DNA of 20,570 nucleotides from assembly GCA_947057505.1 (NCBI GenBank), contig CAMSEM010000015.1:1-20570 (forward strand), read 5' to 3'. The position numbers were made by a program, and so were the translations under genes. How positions within the stretch are numbered: the first letter of the stretch is position 1; each line of letters opens with the position of its first letter. Below, one piece after another: positions 7,182 to 14,493 of this stretch. The stretch is from an uncultured Clostridium sp. Lineage in GTDB: Bacteria > Bacillota > Clostridia > TANB77 > CAG-508. The notes under the pieces were generated by a model that worked only from the letters and a program-made list of their open reading frames with translations, was not told the DNA's origin and ran no database searches.

Positions 7182-7220
7182 CACAAAAAAGAGCTAACAG
7201 TTTTTTACTATTAACTCTTT
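7182..7220 (-). terminator. intrinsic terminator after the small membrane protein gene
   Basis: On the minus strand aaagagttaa (7220-7211) pairs with ttagctcttt (7197-7188), with one U-G pair, followed by a run of T. It separates the 71-residue membrane protein gene from secA. Confidence 0.8.
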
Positions 7221-7247
7221 TCTCTCATATTAGACAAATTTGAACTT

Positions 7248-7463
7248 TTACCAAGGGTAAGAATGGAAACAAAGTATATTAATTGCCCAAACTGCTGCAA
7301 AAAATATTGTAACAACAAAGTAAAAGCCTATTGTTATGGCAAGAAAATATTTCACCTTATTTTTGGTAAAAATATGAATGAGTGCCAAAATCACACCTAA
7401 TGCCAAATCCACCCATATAGCCCAAAATAATATTCGAGCCAATAATGCAAATAAACTTGCCAT
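7248..7463 (-). CDS. small two-helix membrane protein
   Basis: A 71-residue protein of unknown function. Two hydrophobic segments (about residues 4-32 and 39-66) are joined by a basic loop, TKNKVK. This suggests a hairpin in the membrane with the loop on the cytosolic side. The start is well supported by AGGAGGGAGAAC directly upstream, and a terminator follows closely, so it is likely a real gene with its own transcript end. It lies between the PgeF-like gene and secA, all on the minus strand. No motif identifies a family. Confidence 0.65.
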   Translation of the reverse strand: MASLFALLARILFWAIWVDLALGVILALIHIFTKNKVKYFLAITIGFYFVVTIFFAAVWAINILCFHSYPW

Positions 7464-7533
7464 TGTTCTCCCTCCTAATTTTAATTATATTGTCATTAAT
7501 AAAACGAATTTAGAAAAGATAAAAAATTGGGTT

Positions 7534-8193
7534 TTACCAAATAGCAACTACATGATTTCCTTTTTCTCCTCTATGATAACAATCTACGCATGTTTCTGAG
7601 TTGAGTCCATTTCTAAAGCAGAACTCATACTTTTTTGCAAGTTCATGTACAACAGATGGAGTACTTCCTTCAGGATATTCATACTTATTACACGATACCA
7701 AAAAAACTTCTTTTTCCTCTGCTTTCTCAAATGCATTATTGATTTGTTGAAACAGAAAATCACCATAAGTCATTAAGGATTTTCTTGTAATACACCCTAA
7801 AGCCTTATCTCCTTTATTGGATTGAAAGGCTAAAATTGGTGCCTCTCTTGAAAAAGTTGCTAATACCAAATTGGGATTGCCACTTTTTTCAATAATAAAG
7901 TCGACAGCTGGTCGGTAGGAATCTAATCCTGCTACGCAGTTCGCATAAATACTACATGGATCAAACAAATCATGTAATTCAGGCTGGTACATGACTATCT
8001 GTGGCATATAGTTGCCTTCAGCAGCATCAACTTTTTCAAAATTAGTCATAGAAGTCATGACAATCTTACTTCCTATTGGACACTGTTTTTGAATCTCTTT
8101 TAGTTGCTCTGCGTAGTTTTCCCCCATTTTCTCAGGTACTTGGCAAAATCCAAGTTCCCCTAATATGAATTTTCCAATAAGTTTAATCTTCAT
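7534..8193 (-). CDS. divergent PgeF/YfiH-like (laccase-domain) protein
   Basis: A 219-residue protein that aligns in outline with the PgeF/YfiH (Cu-oxidase_4) family, whose members act on purine nucleosides and in peptidoglycan editing. Seen: LVLATFSREAPILAFQSNKGDKALGCITRKS (about 109-139) lies where the family has 'T(A/F)DCVP(v/i)L....(k)A(v/i)G..HAGWRG'. The C-terminal GLNSETCVDCYHRGEKGNHVVAIW resembles the family end 'C......F.SYRR....TGR.a..I'. The zinc-binding Cys of DC and the His of HAGW are not present in this alignment, so the usual active site seems lost. A CxxC (202-205) is added. AAGGAG precedes the start. The family call is moderate; a different fold cannot be excluded. Confidence 0.5.
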   Translation of the reverse strand: MKIKLIGKFILGELGFCQVPEKMGENYAEQLKEIQKQCPIGSKIVMTSMTNFEKVDAAEGNYMPQIVMYQPELHDLFDPCSIYANCVAGLDSYRPAVDFIIEKSGNPNLVLATFSREAPILAFQSNKGDKALGCITRKSLMTYGDFLFQQINNAFEKAEEKEVFLVSCNKYEYPEGSTPSVVHELAKKYEFCFRNGLNSETCVDCYHRGEKGNHVVAIW

Positions 8194-8219
8194 TTTGCTT
8201 CAGCTCCTTATAATTTATT

Positions 8220-8270
8220 TTATTATTTGGAGCCTTTATAATATTGCCTCCAAATAATAATTTGAAGGCT
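8220..8270 (-). promoter_or_regulatory. 5'-UTR hairpin with alternative pairing before the PgeF-like gene
   Basis: ttattatttggag (8220-8232) and its exact inverse at 8248-8260 form a 13-bp stem in the leader of the PgeF-like mRNA, ending about 27 nt before the start codon. The loop side carries agcctt (8231-8236), which can instead pair with aaggct (8265-8270), so two folds partly exclude each other. No T run follows, which argues for translational or stability control over termination. Confidence 0.45.
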
Positions 8271-8290
8271 AAAAAAAGCACATCAATTAT

Positions 8291-8319
8291 ATTATACAAC
8301 AAAATTAACATAAAGTCAA
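8291..8319 (-). promoter_or_regulatory. sigma-A promoter of the PgeF-like gene
   Basis: TTGACT (8319-8314), a 17-bp spacer and TATAAT (8296-8291) on the minus strand, giving a leader of about 90 nt. Confidence 0.75.
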
Positions 8320-8493
8320 ATGAAAGAGGGCTTCTATTTAGGTTTCCTATAAAAACATTATTTTTGTTATGAGGACAAAAAGCAAATATTATTAGAATCA
8401 TTTTATTTAAATATCCTGAATAATTAGAATTTAGGTATATCTTTTGGTTCTAATACATACATTGTACAAAACTAAATTTAAAGGGTGAGTCAT

Positions 8494-9036
8494 ATGTTTA
8501 TTTATAATTTAAAAGTTGATGGAAATAAATTAGGAAAAATATTTTTAGCAATTCTATTTTCAATTATTTTAGTAATTACTCTTATCGTCGGTTATCGTGT
8601 TTTAGGAAACAACTTTTTTAAAACAAATGACAATTTAAAAGGTAAAAAAGTGTATGAAATAACAGCTAATAATTATACAAATGTTTTAAAAACAGTTCAT
8701 GATAATGTAAGTGACTATGTTGGGCAAAAAGTACAGTTTTCTGGATATGTTTATCGTATGTTAGACTTTAAAGAAAATCAATTTGTACTTGCAAGAGATA
8801 TGGTAATATCTTCAGACTTTCAAACCGTTGTAGTTGGCTTTTTATGTGAATGTGATACTATAAGTGAATTTCAAGACTTAACTTGGATATCAATTGAAGG
8901 CACTATTGTTAAAGGAGATTATCATGGAGAAATTCCTATACTTAAAATAGAAAGGATTCAAAAAGCAGAAAAACCATCTAACGAATATGTATATCCTCCA
9001 GATGATTCTTTTGTACCTACTTCTACTGTTCTATAA
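8494..9036 (+). CDS. membrane-anchored DUF1980/YcgQ-like protein
   Basis: A 180-residue protein with one N-terminal membrane helix (about residues 13-36, FLAILFSIILVITLIVGYRV) and a soluble outer domain. That domain shows VGQKVQFSGYVYRMLDFKENQFVLARDMVISSDFQTVVVGFLCE. This matches the pattern 'G..v...G.VYR...(f)..nqF.LAR..i.CC.aD....G...' of the DUF1980/TIGR03943 (YcgQ) family, usually partnered with a YcgR-type permease. Here the CC of the family pattern is SS (about 106-107) and no permease gene is adjacent. A GTG 9 bases upstream is possible, but AAAGGG is spaced 8 bases from the ATG at 8494. It is the only complete plus-strand gene outside the first 600 bp, apart from one tiny ORF. Confidence 0.65.
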   Translation: MFIYNLKVDGNKLGKIFLAILFSIILVITLIVGYRVLGNNFFKTNDNLKGKKVYEITANNYTNVLKTVHDNVSDYVGQKVQFSGYVYRMLDFKENQFVLARDMVISSDFQTVVVGFLCECDTISEFQDLTWISIEGTIVKGDYHGEIPILKIERIQKAEKPSNEYVYPPDDSFVPTSTVL

Positions 9037-9060
9037 CCTAATTAGCTCTATGATTACATG

Positions 9061-9093
9061 TGAAAGATAGCATTTTTATGATGCTATCTTTCA
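9061..9093. terminator. hairpin between convergent genes
   Basis: tgaaagatagca (9061-9072) is perfectly inverted at 9082-9093 around a 9-nt loop. It lies at the meeting point of the DUF1980-like gene (plus) and ytvI (minus) and overlaps the last codons of ytvI. T runs are weak, so it may work mainly as a stability or bidirectional stop element. Confidence 0.6.
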
Positions 9094-10178
9094 AAAATAG
9101 ATTTAAACACTCCTTTATCAATAAAGGTAGCAAAAATATTTTTCAAAATAATTAAAATAATTGGTCCAATAATCATACCAAGTATTCCTATAAATTTAAA
9201 TCCAGTATACATAGCAATTAAGGTGAAAATTGGATGAATTCCAATACTTCCACTTACAATTCTTGGCTCTAGAAATTGTCTCACAACAGAAATAATAACC
9301 CACAATACTAAGATTGCAATTGCTAAAGTAAAGTCACCAGTACAGGCAGTTAAAATTGCCCAAGGTATCATAAAAGTTCCTGAACCAAAGATTGGTAGCA
9401 AATCTACAAATCCAATAATTAATGCCATAAGTAGTGGATATTGCACATTTAATCCTACAAAGTGGAAAATGTATAATCCTATTAAGGTAATTACAAATGA
9501 TATAAAAACTAATGTTACTTCTGCTTTTAAATATCCCCCTAAAGATTTAACTAATCCTTTTAAATGAATGCCTATTCTTTTTACCCAAGTTTCTGGTAAA
9601 TGGTGTTCTAATTGGTCTATCATATATACTTTATCTACACAAATAAAGTATAATGCTAATAGAGTAATTACAGTATATACTCCAATTGTTGGTACAGATG
9701 TTAAAAAGTTAATAGCACCTGTTAATGCATTTTTTGCCCATTGTGTTAAAGTTCCTAAAAATTCCATAGCAGAGTTTTGAATAGTACTCATAATATTTTC
9801 TGGTATTTGTAATTTAGTAAAATCAATTTTGGACAGCATTTCTTGTACTAAAGCATAGCCCTGCTCAAAATATTCATTCAACCCCATAAGCAAATTGGAA
9901 GCTTCTGTTACTAATGTGACTCCAGACCAAACAAGTAAACCAACAATTAAAACAATAGCAACAATAAACACAATAATAGAACTCGTTTTTCTTTTTAATT
10001 TTGTTTTTCTCATAATAAATCTAATACAAGGTTCTAATAATAGTGAAATAATAAAGGCAATAAGAAATGGAATATAAAAAATTGCTAATTTAAACCCTAA
10101 ATAAACCCCTATAATTGATACAGCAAGTATTATAATATTTTTCATTACTTTTCCCCAGTAATTCATGTCAATTACCAT
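9084..10178 (-). CDS. ytvI: AI-2E-family permease, YtvI-type sporulation membrane protein
   Basis: A 364-residue polytopic membrane protein of the AI-2E/PerM family. Seen: paired N-terminal helices, a central soluble-looking stretch (about 95-170), and the family hallmarks GFVDLLPIFGSGTFMIPWAI and QFLEPRIVSGSIGIHPIFTLIAMYTGFK with its LEP and HP residues. Similarity in length and pattern is best to YtvI, an integral membrane protein of sporulating Bacillota whose substrate is unknown. AAAGGAG with 9-base spacing supports the start, and a sigma-A-type promoter lies just upstream. A general AI-2E-family transporter not tied to sporulation is the alternative. Confidence 0.8.
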   Translation of the reverse strand: MVIDMNYWGKVMKNIIILAVSIIGVYLGFKLAIFYIPFLIAFIISLLLEPCIRFIMRKTKLKRKTSSIIVFIVAIVLIVGLLVWSGVTLVTEASNLLMGLNEYFEQGYALVQEMLSKIDFTKLQIPENIMSTIQNSAMEFLGTLTQWAKNALTGAINFLTSVPTIGVYTVITLLALYFICVDKVYMIDQLEHHLPETWVKRIGIHLKGLVKSLGGYLKAEVTLVFISFVITLIGLYIFHFVGLNVQYPLLMALIIGFVDLLPIFGSGTFMIPWAILTACTGDFTLAIAILVLWVIISVVRQFLEPRIVSGSIGIHPIFTLIAMYTGFKFIGILGMIIGPIILIILKNIFATFIDKGVFKSIFER

Positions 10179-10214
10179 ATGTATACTCTCCTTTTTGGTT
10201 ATAATTTGTATAAA

Positions 10215-10242
10215 ATTATATCATGTTTGGTAAATATGTCAA
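10215..10242 (-). promoter_or_regulatory. sigma-A promoter of ytvI
   Basis: TTGACA (10242-10237), a 16-bp spacer and TATAAT (10220-10215) on the minus strand, 37 bp upstream of the start codon. Both hexamers are perfect. Confidence 0.8.
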
Positions 10243-10286
10243 TTCTAATATTAGTTTTATATTTAAATATTAGTTCTATAATTAAT

Positions 10287-10419
10287 TATTATATATTACT
10301 AAGCTTTGAAGCAAGTGGGTACCCAAGTTTTCCTTTATGGTAAAGCTTGGGTATCAGAGCATCCCATGAGAAACACATTTTATGTGTTTCGAAAGCGTAA
10401 AAGTTAGTAATATATAATA
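10287..10419. other. structured element with a 16-bp closing stem, unassigned
   Basis: tattatatattactaa (10287-10302) is perfectly inverted at 10404-10419. Read on the plus strand the interior gives more helices. These are GCUUU/AAAGC (10303-10307 with 10392-10396), UGGG/CCCA (10316-10319 with 10363-10366), and a long arm UACCCAAG/CUUGGGUA (10320-10327 with 10346-10353) that continues inward. There is also GAAACACA/UGUGUUUC (10370-10377 with 10383-10390). This is a three-way-junction-like fold. It lies upstream of the ytvI promoter, so it is not the ytvI leader. A TATAAT at 10277-10282 could start a plus-strand RNA at its first base, but the -35 is poor and no T run follows. It may be a small RNA or a short non-autonomous inverted-repeat element. 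Confidence 0.5.
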
Positions 10420-10473
10420 TTTTAGCTAATCATAAACTACAAATTTATTTTATCTAATTAACTTTTTTATTTA

Positions 10474-10911
10474 TTACTCCGCATTTTTTTCGTTGCATCC
10501 ACAAATATGATTTAAAGTGTTGTTAACACCTTGATCATCTACTTGTTTATTGGCAGCTAAATCTCCTAATGTTAAAATTCCTACTATTTTGTTATTATCT
10601 ACAACTGGTATTCTTTTTACTTGATTTTGAGACATTAAATTTTCTACTTCTTGTATATCTGCATTTGGTGTACAACAACATACTTCACAAGTCATAATTT
10701 CGCTGACAGGTGTTGTATTTACATCTTTATTACATGCAATAGCTCTTAAAATAATATCACGATCTGTTACTAGACCAACTACATTTTGTGTATTATCACA
10801 TACTGGAATACAACCAATATGTTTATTGCACATGATAGTTGCACAATCTTTTATTGTATTTTCAGGGTTAACACAACATACTTCATTACACATACAATCT
10901 TTTACTTTCAT
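10474..10911 (-). CDS. tandem-CBS-domain protein, cysteine-rich
   Basis: A 145-residue cytosolic protein of two CBS domains (about 1-62 and 70-125), which pair to bind adenine nucleotides or related ligands. Seen: VVGLVTDRDI and KIVGILTLGDLA, the closing motifs of each CBS repeat, with IPV before each. It is unusual in carrying about 15 cysteines, including CMC, CC and CCC clusters (6-8, 12-13, 78-80) and CGC near the end. Such clusters suggest metal binding or redox sensing. AAAGGTAGG precedes the start. It stands alone without an enzyme or transporter domain, so a regulator role is inferred. Confidence 0.85.
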   Translation of the reverse strand: MKVKDCMCNEVCCVNPENTIKDCATIMCNKHIGCIPVCDNTQNVVGLVTDRDIILRAIACNKDVNTTPVSEIMTCEVCCCTPNADIQEVENLMSQNQVKRIPVVDNNKIVGILTLGDLAANKQVDDQGVNNTLNHICGCNEKNAE

Positions 10912-10939
10912 TTTAATACCTACCTTTCTTAATATTATT

Positions 10940-10961
10940 AAAAAATAAGTGCTTATTTTTT
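10940..10961. promoter_or_regulatory. 22-bp palindrome upstream of the CBS gene
   Basis: aaaaaataag (10940-10949) and its exact inverse (10952-10961) are separated by only 2 bases. The palindrome lies about 30 bp before the CBS protein start. A TTGACT hexamer lies just upstream on the minus strand. This is a good place for an operator, but no regulator family is implied. Confidence 0.35.
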
Positions 10962-11029
10962 GTTATTATTTATAGTCAACTCGATTATTAAAACACCTTA
11001 CTTTTTAATAACTTTTTATTTTTTTAAGT

Positions 11030-11063
11030 AATATGATATTTTTTTACCGTAAAATATCATATT
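11030..11063. repeat. 13-bp inverted repeat in the gap before the CBS gene
   Basis: aatatgatatttt (11030-11042) is perfectly inverted at 11051-11063 around an 8-nt loop. It sits between the terminator of the proline-rich gene and the CBS gene. It may be a second stop or a protein-binding site. Confidence 0.45.
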
Positions 11064-11084
11064 GCATACTATTATTTTGAACCA

Positions 11085-11123
11085 AAAATAAAAAAGATAT
11101 GCAAAAACAATATGCATATCTTT
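11085..11123 (-). terminator. intrinsic terminator after the proline-rich protein gene
   Basis: On the minus strand aaagatatgc (11123-11114) pairs with gcatatcttt (11102-11093), followed by ttttattttt. It lies about 40 bp after the stop codon. Confidence 0.8.
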
Positions 11124-11161
11124 GAAAATCTTTCCATTTTTTAATAAAATTTTATTTATCA

Positions 11162-11893
11162 TTAAAATTTTAAGTAATCTTCATAATCTCTTGGTCTTAT
11201 TGGCGGATTGCCTGGGACTCCTATTGGTGGTCTTCCTCCTGGATATGGAGGTCTTGGACTTGGCATTCCTGGTCCTCCTGGATAAGGTGGATGTGGTGGC
11301 CTTACTGGTGGTCTTCCTCCTAATAATTGTCTTAAAATTAAAATTTTAATTAAATCTCTCAAAAGCGGATTACGACGTCTAGGTGCTCTAGACTCTCTAT
11401 TTTCCATATTATTAGCAGTTTGTATGCTTTTTACATTTTCTTTACCTATTCTACTATTACTACTCCTGCTTTCTTCTACTCTTTTGGGTGTTCTTGTATC
11501 TCTATTTTCTTCTATTCTTTTTGGAGTTCTACTTTCTTTATTTTCTATTGTTCTATTATTTTCTTTTGGTGCTTCTATTCGTACATTTACAACTGTATCT
11601 GTATCTTCAATTGCACTATAAACCTCATCTGTCATTTTTTCTACTAACTCTCTTGTAATTGGAGCTGAGTTTGCCTCACATATTTTGCAAACTATTGGGT
11701 TTATTACATGATATATTTCAGGGTAAAATTCTTTTATATCATCTTCTGTCAGCATTGCTTCATAATTATTTCTATAATATGTATTGTCATAAGTTGCACC
11801 ATCGCTATAATGATAAGATTCATAAATATTAGGATTTTGCAAAGAATATCCTAATATATTTCGCATATATTCTTCGTAATTTTGATAATTCAT
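11162..11893 (-). CDS. proline-rich, low-complexity-tailed protein of unknown function
   Basis: A 243-residue protein with three parts. The first (1-100) is a Tyr-rich start and a helical domain around YPEIYHVINPIVCKICEANS that includes a CxxC-like pair. The second (105-175) is a charged linker with imperfect RTPKR-E-ENR repeats. The third is an amphipathic LLRDLIKILILRQLLGGR stretch (about 178-195) followed by a Pro/Gly tail with repeated RPPYPGG units. I do not recognise the family. Pro/Gly tails and Tyr-rich starts occur in surface and spore-coat proteins of Bacillota, which is only a guess here. AAGGAGG precedes the start. On the minus strand TTGACA (11946-11941) and TATAAT (11920-11915) lie upstream, but 20 bp apart, too far for a normal sigma-A promoter. 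Confidence 0.75.
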   Translation of the reverse strand: MNYQNYEEYMRNILGYSLQNPNIYESYHYSDGATYDNTYYRNNYEAMLTEDDIKEFYPEIYHVINPIVCKICEANSAPITRELVEKMTDEVYSAIEDTDTVVNVRIEAPKENNRTIENKESRTPKRIEENRDTRTPKRVEESRSSNSRIGKENVKSIQTANNMENRESRAPRRRNPLLRDLIKILILRQLLGGRPPVRPPHPPYPGGPGMPSPRPPYPGGRPPIGVPGNPPIRPRDYEDYLKF

Positions 11894-11958
11894 ATATACC
11901 TCCTTTTCTTAAGTATTATATGCACTATCAAATTTAAATGTGTCAAACACTTTAAAAA

Positions 11959-13359
11959 CTATATATTCTTTACCAATGCTTTAAACTGATTTCCTCTATC
12001 TTCAAAGTTTTTAAATAAATCAAAACTTGCACTAGCAGGAGAAAACAAAACAATTTCATTTGGTTTTGCTACTTCATACGCTTTTTCTACTGTTTCTTTC
12101 AAGGTAGTACAATGATAGATAGGCATTTGTTTACCTTGCTGCTTTAATTCTTTTCTTACCACTTCTTCTATTTTTTGTGCTGTTGCTCCCATTAATATTA
12201 AAGCACTTACATTGTCAATAATTGGTTTTGCAATTGGTGTATAATCTAAATGTTTATCATAGCCACCTGCTATTAAAACAATTTTTTCATCAAATGCATT
12301 TAAGCCTGCAATAGTTCTTGTAGGAGAAGTTCCAATAGAATCGTTATACCATTTTACTTCATTTATTTCTTTTACAAATTCTATTCTATGTTCTACTCCT
12401 GTAAATTTTTTTATAGCTTCTACTTGAATTTCTGGTTCTACTAAACTTTGCGTTGCGCAAATAGCAGTACAAATATTTTCATAATTATGTACGCCCCTTA
12501 GATGTACTTCTTTTACGTTTAAAACATGTCTTCTAACATTATCTTTACAAGACTTAATCATTCCATTATCATAAATAATGCCATTTTCTAATTTTTGTGT
12601 TTTACTAAAATATATCACTTTTCCATTTGTTTCTTTTTTTAGTTCTCTTGTAATTTCATTATCATAATTTAAAACTAAAATATCATTTTTATTTTGATAT
12701 TTAAAAATACTTTTCTTAGCATCTATATACTCTTCATAAGATTTATGAATGTCTAAATGATTTGGTGTAATATTGGTAATAACACTAATATGTGGGCTGA
12801 TTTGCATATCCATTAATTGGAAGCTGCTAAGCTCTAATACTACCATATCTTCTGGTTTCATCTTGCCTACTTTGGTGAATAGCGGAATTCCAATATTTCC
12901 ACCTAAATAACAGTTGTATCCTTTCTCTTTTAGAATTTTATAAATTAAATTCGTAGTCGTAGTTTTCCCATCACTTCCAGTAATACCTATTACTGTACCT
13001 GGACATAATTTCATTAACATTTCAATTTCGGTTGTAAGAATAGCTCCATTTTCTACCTCTTGTACTATTTCAGGAGTATCTGGTCTGCAACTTGGAGAAC
13101 GGAAAATTATACAAAAACCTTTTAAGTTAGTTAATGCTTCTTTTCCTGTATGTAATTCAAAATGGTATTTTTCTATTTTTTCTAAAACATTTTTATCTAT
13201 GGCTACTTTTTCTCTTTTATCAAAAATAGATACTTGTGCTTTTAGATTATAAAAGTAATCTAGCAATGGAATATTACTTACTCCCAAGCCAATAATAGCT
13301 ACCCTTTTACCTTGTATATAATTTTCAAATTCTTCTAGTTTTCTATTTTTAAATTCCAT
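11959..13359 (-). CDS. murD: UDP-N-acetylmuramoylalanine--D-glutamate ligase MurD
   Basis: A cytosolic ATP-dependent ligase that adds D-glutamate to UDP-MurNAc-L-Ala in peptidoglycan precursor synthesis. Seen over 466 residues: an N-terminal Rossmann-like nucleotide-sugar domain (VAIIGLGVSNIPLL, 20-33) and the ATP loop GITGSDGKTTTT (about 125-136; most Mur ligases have GTNGKTT). There follow LELSSFQL, TNITPNHLDIH, the C-terminal EHRIEF, NDSIGTSPT and GGYDKHLDY, and LFSPASASFDLFKNFEDRG. Length is normal. AGGAGGAGG precedes the start. It follows the cytidylate-kinase-like gene by 56 bp on the same strand, likely as one operon. This is a solo murD, outside the usual dcw cluster. Confidence 0.95.
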   Translation of the reverse strand: MEFKNRKLEEFENYIQGKRVAIIGLGVSNIPLLDYFYNLKAQVSIFDKREKVAIDKNVLEKIEKYHFELHTGKEALTNLKGFCIIFRSPSCRPDTPEIVQEVENGAILTTEIEMLMKLCPGTVIGITGSDGKTTTTNLIYKILKEKGYNCYLGGNIGIPLFTKVGKMKPEDMVVLELSSFQLMDMQISPHISVITNITPNHLDIHKSYEEYIDAKKSIFKYQNKNDILVLNYDNEITRELKKETNGKVIYFSKTQKLENGIIYDNGMIKSCKDNVRRHVLNVKEVHLRGVHNYENICTAICATQSLVEPEIQVEAIKKFTGVEHRIEFVKEINEVKWYNDSIGTSPTRTIAGLNAFDEKIVLIAGGYDKHLDYTPIAKPIIDNVSALILMGATAQKIEEVVRKELKQQGKQMPIYHCTTLKETVEKAYEVAKPNEIVLFSPASASFDLFKNFEDRGNQFKALVKNI

Positions 13360-13415
13360 TTTCCTCCTCCTATTTTTTGAATTTTATCATTTTTACATTT
13401 TCAAAGTTTAATAAA

Positions 13416-14099
13416 TTACTTTAGATTTATACAATCTAAAACTTTGTTTGTGCCTTCTTCTATTGTTTTACAGTCTGTTACATCTAATAGTATTGTTTTT
13501 TCATATTGGTTATAAAAACCTGATTTTTCTTGTATTTCATCTCTTTTTATAATATTCTGTTTTACTTCTTCCTCATTTGCTTTTCCATTATATTGTATGC
13601 ATTTTCTTTTTACACGTTCTTCTAAAGTAGCTGTAATTAAAAAATGATAATCTAAATTTGAATAAATTTTCATTAAATCTCTGCCAGACACAATCACATT
13701 GTAGTTTTGTTTAAATTTTTCAATTATGGTTCTTCCAAATAAATAGAAATTTTGGTTATCTGCCACATGACTAACTTCTGAAACCGCCAAAGATGATCTT
13801 GTTGATTGCAACTCTTCTTCTTCTATTTTTTTACCATTAATATAAATAACAGTATCCCTATTTTCTATCGCAATATTAATTTTTAGTTTTTCCATAATTT
13901 GCTTTATATCTACCTGTTTCATATTTTGTTTTAGTTCTTTTAGGTTCATTCCAGAAGACATTAATGCAAATACAATACCTCTATATAAATTTCCACCTTG
14001 TAATAAAATACTATTTGGTATTTTATTTAATAATTCTCTACAAATAGCGGTTTTTCCAGCACCTACCAAACCTTCTATTCCAATTACTAAATTGTTCAT
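13416..14099 (-). CDS. cytidylate-kinase-like nucleoside monophosphate kinase
   Basis: A 227-residue P-loop kinase. Seen: Walker A GLVGAGKT (10-17), GGNLYRGIVFAL (family 'DTGamYRa'), and IYINGKKIEEEELQSTRSSLAVSEVSHVAD (the CMP-kinase insert 'yLnGedv...IR...vs..vS.va'). VIVSGRDL (family 'vvvDGRDiGT') and the LID-like LEERVKRKCIQYNG follow, with a closing 'i..v.d..tiee....v'. These place it near cytidylate kinase, which makes CDP/dCDP. It departs from canonical Cmk (SGRDL for DGRDIGT, GGNLYR for DTGAMYR), so substrate preference may differ or it may be a paralogue. AAGGAG precedes the start. It is the first gene of a two-gene unit with murD. Confidence 0.7.
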   Translation of the reverse strand: MNNLVIGIEGLVGAGKTAICRELLNKIPNSILLQGGNLYRGIVFALMSSGMNLKELKQNMKQVDIKQIMEKLKINIAIENRDTVIYINGKKIEEEELQSTRSSLAVSEVSHVADNQNFYLFGRTIIEKFKQNYNVIVSGRDLMKIYSNLDYHFLITATLEERVKRKCIQYNGKANEEEVKQNIIKRDEIQEKSGFYNQYEKTILLDVTDCKTIEEGTNKVLDCINLK

Positions 14100-14148
14100 A
14101 ACTTTACTCCTTATATTTCATATTTGTATATAGTTTTAATGTGATTTT

Positions 14149-14176
14149 ATTATACTATTATTTTTTAGATTTGCAA
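14149..14176 (-). promoter_or_regulatory. sigma-A promoter of the kinase-murD operon
   Basis: TTGCAA (14176-14171), a 16-bp spacer and TATAAT (14154-14149) on the minus strand, about 50 bp before the kinase start. Confidence 0.65.
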
Positions 14177-14301
14177 GTTTTTGATTGAAAAAACAAATTT
14201 TTATGTATAATAAATTTAAAAATGGCAATTTTATGGTGGTTTTATAGATTATATTTTAAATTAAACACATGAAATTAATCTTCTAAAAATTTATTGAATT
14301 T

Positions 14302-14332
14302 TGAATAAAATTTGAATCTTGTGTACACACTA
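14302..14332 (+). promoter_or_regulatory. sigma-G-like (forespore) promoter
   Basis: TGAATA (14302-14307), 18 bp, CACACTA (14326-14332). The sigma-G consensus is TGHATR-N17/18-CATWHTA, so only one position of the -10 differs. It would start RNA about 10 bases before the ribosome site of the Asn-rich ORF. A palindrome, gtgtacacac, overlaps the -10. Confidence 0.45.
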
Positions 14333-14361
14333 ATGATATAAAAGAAATGGAGGTGCTTTTT

Positions 14362-14472
14362 ATGTCAGAAAATCAAAATAAACAAAATAATAAAAATAAC
14401 AACAAGAACAATAATAACAATAAAAATAATAACAAAAATGAAAGAAATAACAACAATAATGAATGTAGATAG
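14362..14472 (+). CDS. 36-residue Asn/Lys-rich peptide
   Basis: An ORF MSENQNKQNNKNNN... ending NNNNNECR. It contains almost only Asn and Lys after the first residues, with one Cys near the end. A strong ribosome site (GGAGGTG, well spaced) and a sigma-G-like promoter make it more than a chance frame. The composition suggests a disordered, hydrophilic peptide. A role in the spore, where many very small hydrophilic proteins are made under sigma-G, is inference from the promoter only. It is followed at once by a 31-bp inverted repeat. I do not recognise a family. Confidence 0.55.
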   Translation: MSENQNKQNNKNNNKNNNNNKNNNKNERNNNNNECR

Positions 14473-14493
14473 TTAAAGTCTTTTTATGTCATT

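Noticed and set aside
8183..8401. 72-codon frame on the minus strand upstream of the PgeF-like gene
   Set aside because: It contains a strong sigma-A promoter and the leader hairpin of the PgeF-like gene, has a poorly spaced ribosome site and overlaps the next gene. It is better explained as regulatory DNA.
11122..11647. Plus-strand frames opposite the proline-rich gene
   Set aside because: These hydrophobic frames are created by antisense reading of Pro/Gly and charged codons, and have no ribosome sites.
14373..14460. Short tandem AAT/AAC repeats that could suggest a CRISPR or microsatellite
   Set aside because: The repeats are codons of the Asn/Lys-rich ORF, with no spacer structure.
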